A stretch of 64,000 nucleotides of DNA, taken from contig OZ240213.1 of NCBI GenBank assembly GCA_965197555.1, forward strand, positions 2,914,001-2,978,000. Reading direction: 5' to 3'. A program made the position numbers and the translations under genes. Under the pieces are notes generated by a model. That model searched no databases and was not told where the DNA came from. It worked only from the letters and a program-made list of their open reading frames with translations. This DNA comes from G965197555 sp965197555 (GTDB lineage: Bacteria > Chloroflexota > Dehalococcoidia > Lucifugimonadales > UBA3495). Shown piece after piece: positions 62,695-64,000 of the stretch (positions are counted from its first letter, which is position 1; each line of letters opens with the position of its first letter).

Positions 62695-63159
62695 TTAGCT
62701 ACCTTCAAGGTTCATTGCTTTGAGGGCAACCAGGGCCATTTCATGGTCACCTGGGCCGTAAGGAAGCCCAGAGACGCCGATTCCCCCCAGAATGGCCTTA
62801 TTGGATGGATCGCGAATGCTTACCCCACCCGAGATGACCATAAGCATTGGGTCGCCGTATTCAGTAACATTCCAGTTGTGTTCTATCAAGTTAGCCGCAA
62901 AGTCTGTTTCACCCGGGCGAGTCTCACCAAACACTTTGGTACTTGAGCCGGTCATGGCCGATGTGTAAGCCTTCTTGATACAGTTACGGCCCAGCATGGG
63001 GCCAGCTCCGTCCGAGCGAGTGAATGCGAGGAGGTTTCCCGCATCGTCCACGATGGCCATTGTCCAAGGAGTGCCATTAGAGCTCCGGCTGAACTCAGCA
63101 ATTACTGCGCTAATCGCTGCCTGGCACTGGTCCTGGCTAATACCACGTTTGGCATACAT
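62695..63159 (-). CDS. GlcG/HbpS family protein
   Basis: 154 residues of the DUF336 (GlcG/HbpS) family. Core segments: PWTMAIVDDAGNLLAFTRSDGA, IKKAYTSAMTGSST, GGVSIRDPSNKAILGGIGVSG and the final DHEMALVALKAM. Members bind heme or cobalamin or ride beside catabolic genes; the ligand cannot be told. ATG 63159 is preferred over TTG 63165 because AGGAGG lies 6 bases before it. The end is only 14 bases from the convergent epimerase stop. Confidence 0.88.
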   Translation of the reverse strand: MYAKRGISQDQCQAAISAVIAEFSRSSNGTPWTMAIVDDAGNLLAFTRSDGAGPMLGRNCIKKAYTSAMTGSSTKVFGETRPGETDFAANLIEHNWNVTEYGDPMLMVISGGVSIRDPSNKAILGGIGVSGLPYGPGDHEMALVALKAMNLEGS

Positions 63160-63405
63160 GCTCAACTCCTCCTTCCAGGCGCCGATGAGATAGCCGGTCG
63201 CCTGTAGTGCTCAAGTTGACCGTACCATCCCTTGTAACGCCGCTCCAGGCCCAATCCGTCGGCTCCTACTCCCAGGTCTGGAGACCGGTTGGGCGAGGGA
63301 GACCCACTCGGATGATAAGGGCCTAGGTTTAGGACCCTAGGCATCGGCATTAGCCATTCGACTCGGGATGCCAGTCGAATCCGGAGAGGGATACAGGGAA
63401 ACGAG

Positions 63406-63966
63406 CTACGACACGGGTAGCACCGGTTCGGACCGTTGCTCCGGTAGCTCAACAGCAAACGCGTTAAGGAAAAAAGCGGTCTGCGCGTAATGGCCCATCA
63501 ACGCGGTCAATTCCACCAAGTGCTGGGGGCCGAACTGGTCTAGAGCCGTCTGGAAGGTTTCTGAATTAACTTTATGGTTCTTGAAGAACTCCATTCCGTA
63601 GTTAATGATCGCCGACTCGTCAGCGGCCAGGGCAGGTAGAGGGAGGTTATCCCGCAGCGCATCCACTATTGCGTCGCTGACCCCCTCCGTCCGGGCTGCG
63701 GGGGCATGGGCGTTCCAGACATATTGGCAGTCCATGGCGCGGGCCGTGGTCAAGATCGCCAGTTCCTGGATTCTCTTGGGAAAAGTGGTCTCATACCGCA
63801 GATAGTTGGTAAGCCGGCCCCGGCGGAGGGCCATCTCCGGGCTGTTGATGGTAATAGACCCCGGGCCGGCGTCGATGGTGCCACCGGTGTCTGCCGCCAA
63901 TTCTTCGAAGGCGTCCCGAAACTCCTCCGGGACCATTTCGCGGGAAACTATTGGTAAACGTGCCAT
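63406..63966 (-). CDS. Carboxymuconolactone decarboxylase family protein, paralogue of the gene at 33020
   Basis: 186 residues of the same subfamily as 33020. Shared MARLP start, the FEELAADTGGTIDAGPGSI region, IQELAILTTARAMDCQYVW with a single Cys and NAHA, and the end SEPVLPVS. GAGAGG precedes ATG 63966 near the window edge. Shared absence of a CxxC suggests the pair has one non-AhpD role. The 240 bases between this gene and GlcG/HbpS hold no other gene. Confidence 0.85.
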   Translation of the reverse strand: MARLPIVSREMVPEEFRDAFEELAADTGGTIDAGPGSITINSPEMALRRGRLTNYLRYETTFPKRIQELAILTTARAMDCQYVWNAHAPAARTEGVSDAIVDALRDNLPLPALAADESAIINYGMEFFKNHKVNSETFQTALDQFGPQHLVELTALMGHYAQTAFFLNAFAVELPEQRSEPVLPVS

Positions 63967-64000
63967 GATACCTCTCAATGATCCGGATGGTGTTACGACC

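Overview
The window looks like a chromosomal segment of an uncultured Chloroflexota, most like marine SAR202 / Dehalococcoidia-type genomes. This is inference from content: NHL-repeat proteins beside DUF1501/DUF1800 proteins, carboxymuconolactone-decarboxylase-like proteins, a GlcG/HbpS protein, formate-tetrahydrofolate ligase, lipoproteins with plant-like leucine-rich repeats, and dispersed hairpin repeats of the 'cttcgacaagctcagg' type. No rRNA, replication origin or CRISPR array is visible.

Layout. 0-3 kb: two paralogous genes of an unrecognised internally duplicated family and a frameshifted SDR. 3.3-10 kb: a block between two tRNA-Val genes holding a retron-like locus (promoter, candidate msr-msd RNA, reverse transcriptase with a C-terminal PD-(D/E)XK nuclease, split by a -1 frameshift), an IS1182-type element, a HEPN-like protein and a haloacid dehalogenase. 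10-24 kb: an accessory region of lipoproteins, an LRR gene at each side in opposite orientation, an esterase, small membrane proteins, a class II tRNA with an odd anticodon arm, a DUF4145-like protein, an IS1595 transposase and, 8 bases behind it, a C5-methyltransferase-like protein lacking its catalytic motif. A 35-nt imperfect copy of the tRNA-Val(GAC) 3' end lies 5.2 kb downstream and looks like an old attachment site.

24-44 kb: metabolic genes and wrecks of genes. There is a MqnA-family protein, a DUF1800-DUF1501-NHL operon, a P-type ATPase pseudogene, a cupredoxin-cytochrome c gene continuing into a broken cytochrome d1 domain, a universal stress protein, a sucrase/ferredoxin-like protein, an MFS exporter, an amidohydrolase, a zinc alcohol dehydrogenase, a flavin/PNPOx-like protein and a CinA-type amidase.

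44-60 kb: an envelope-stress neighbourhood. PspA and its partner PspAA, then a 1.4-kb repeat array, then DUF4178-like, DUF350, an unknown protein, a Ser/Arg/Gly-rich lipoprotein, a divergent SecA, a K+ channel with a TrkA domain, a transglutaminase-fold protein, a DUF3326 protein and a carboxynorspermidine-decarboxylase-like enzyme. I infer a PspA-linked membrane-maintenance system with polyamine chemistry. 60-64 kb: Fhs, a sugar-nucleotide epimerase, GlcG/HbpS and a second CMD-like protein.

Most promising for novelty: the retron with a fused nuclease, and the PspA/SecA-like/transglutaminase/polyamine cluster.
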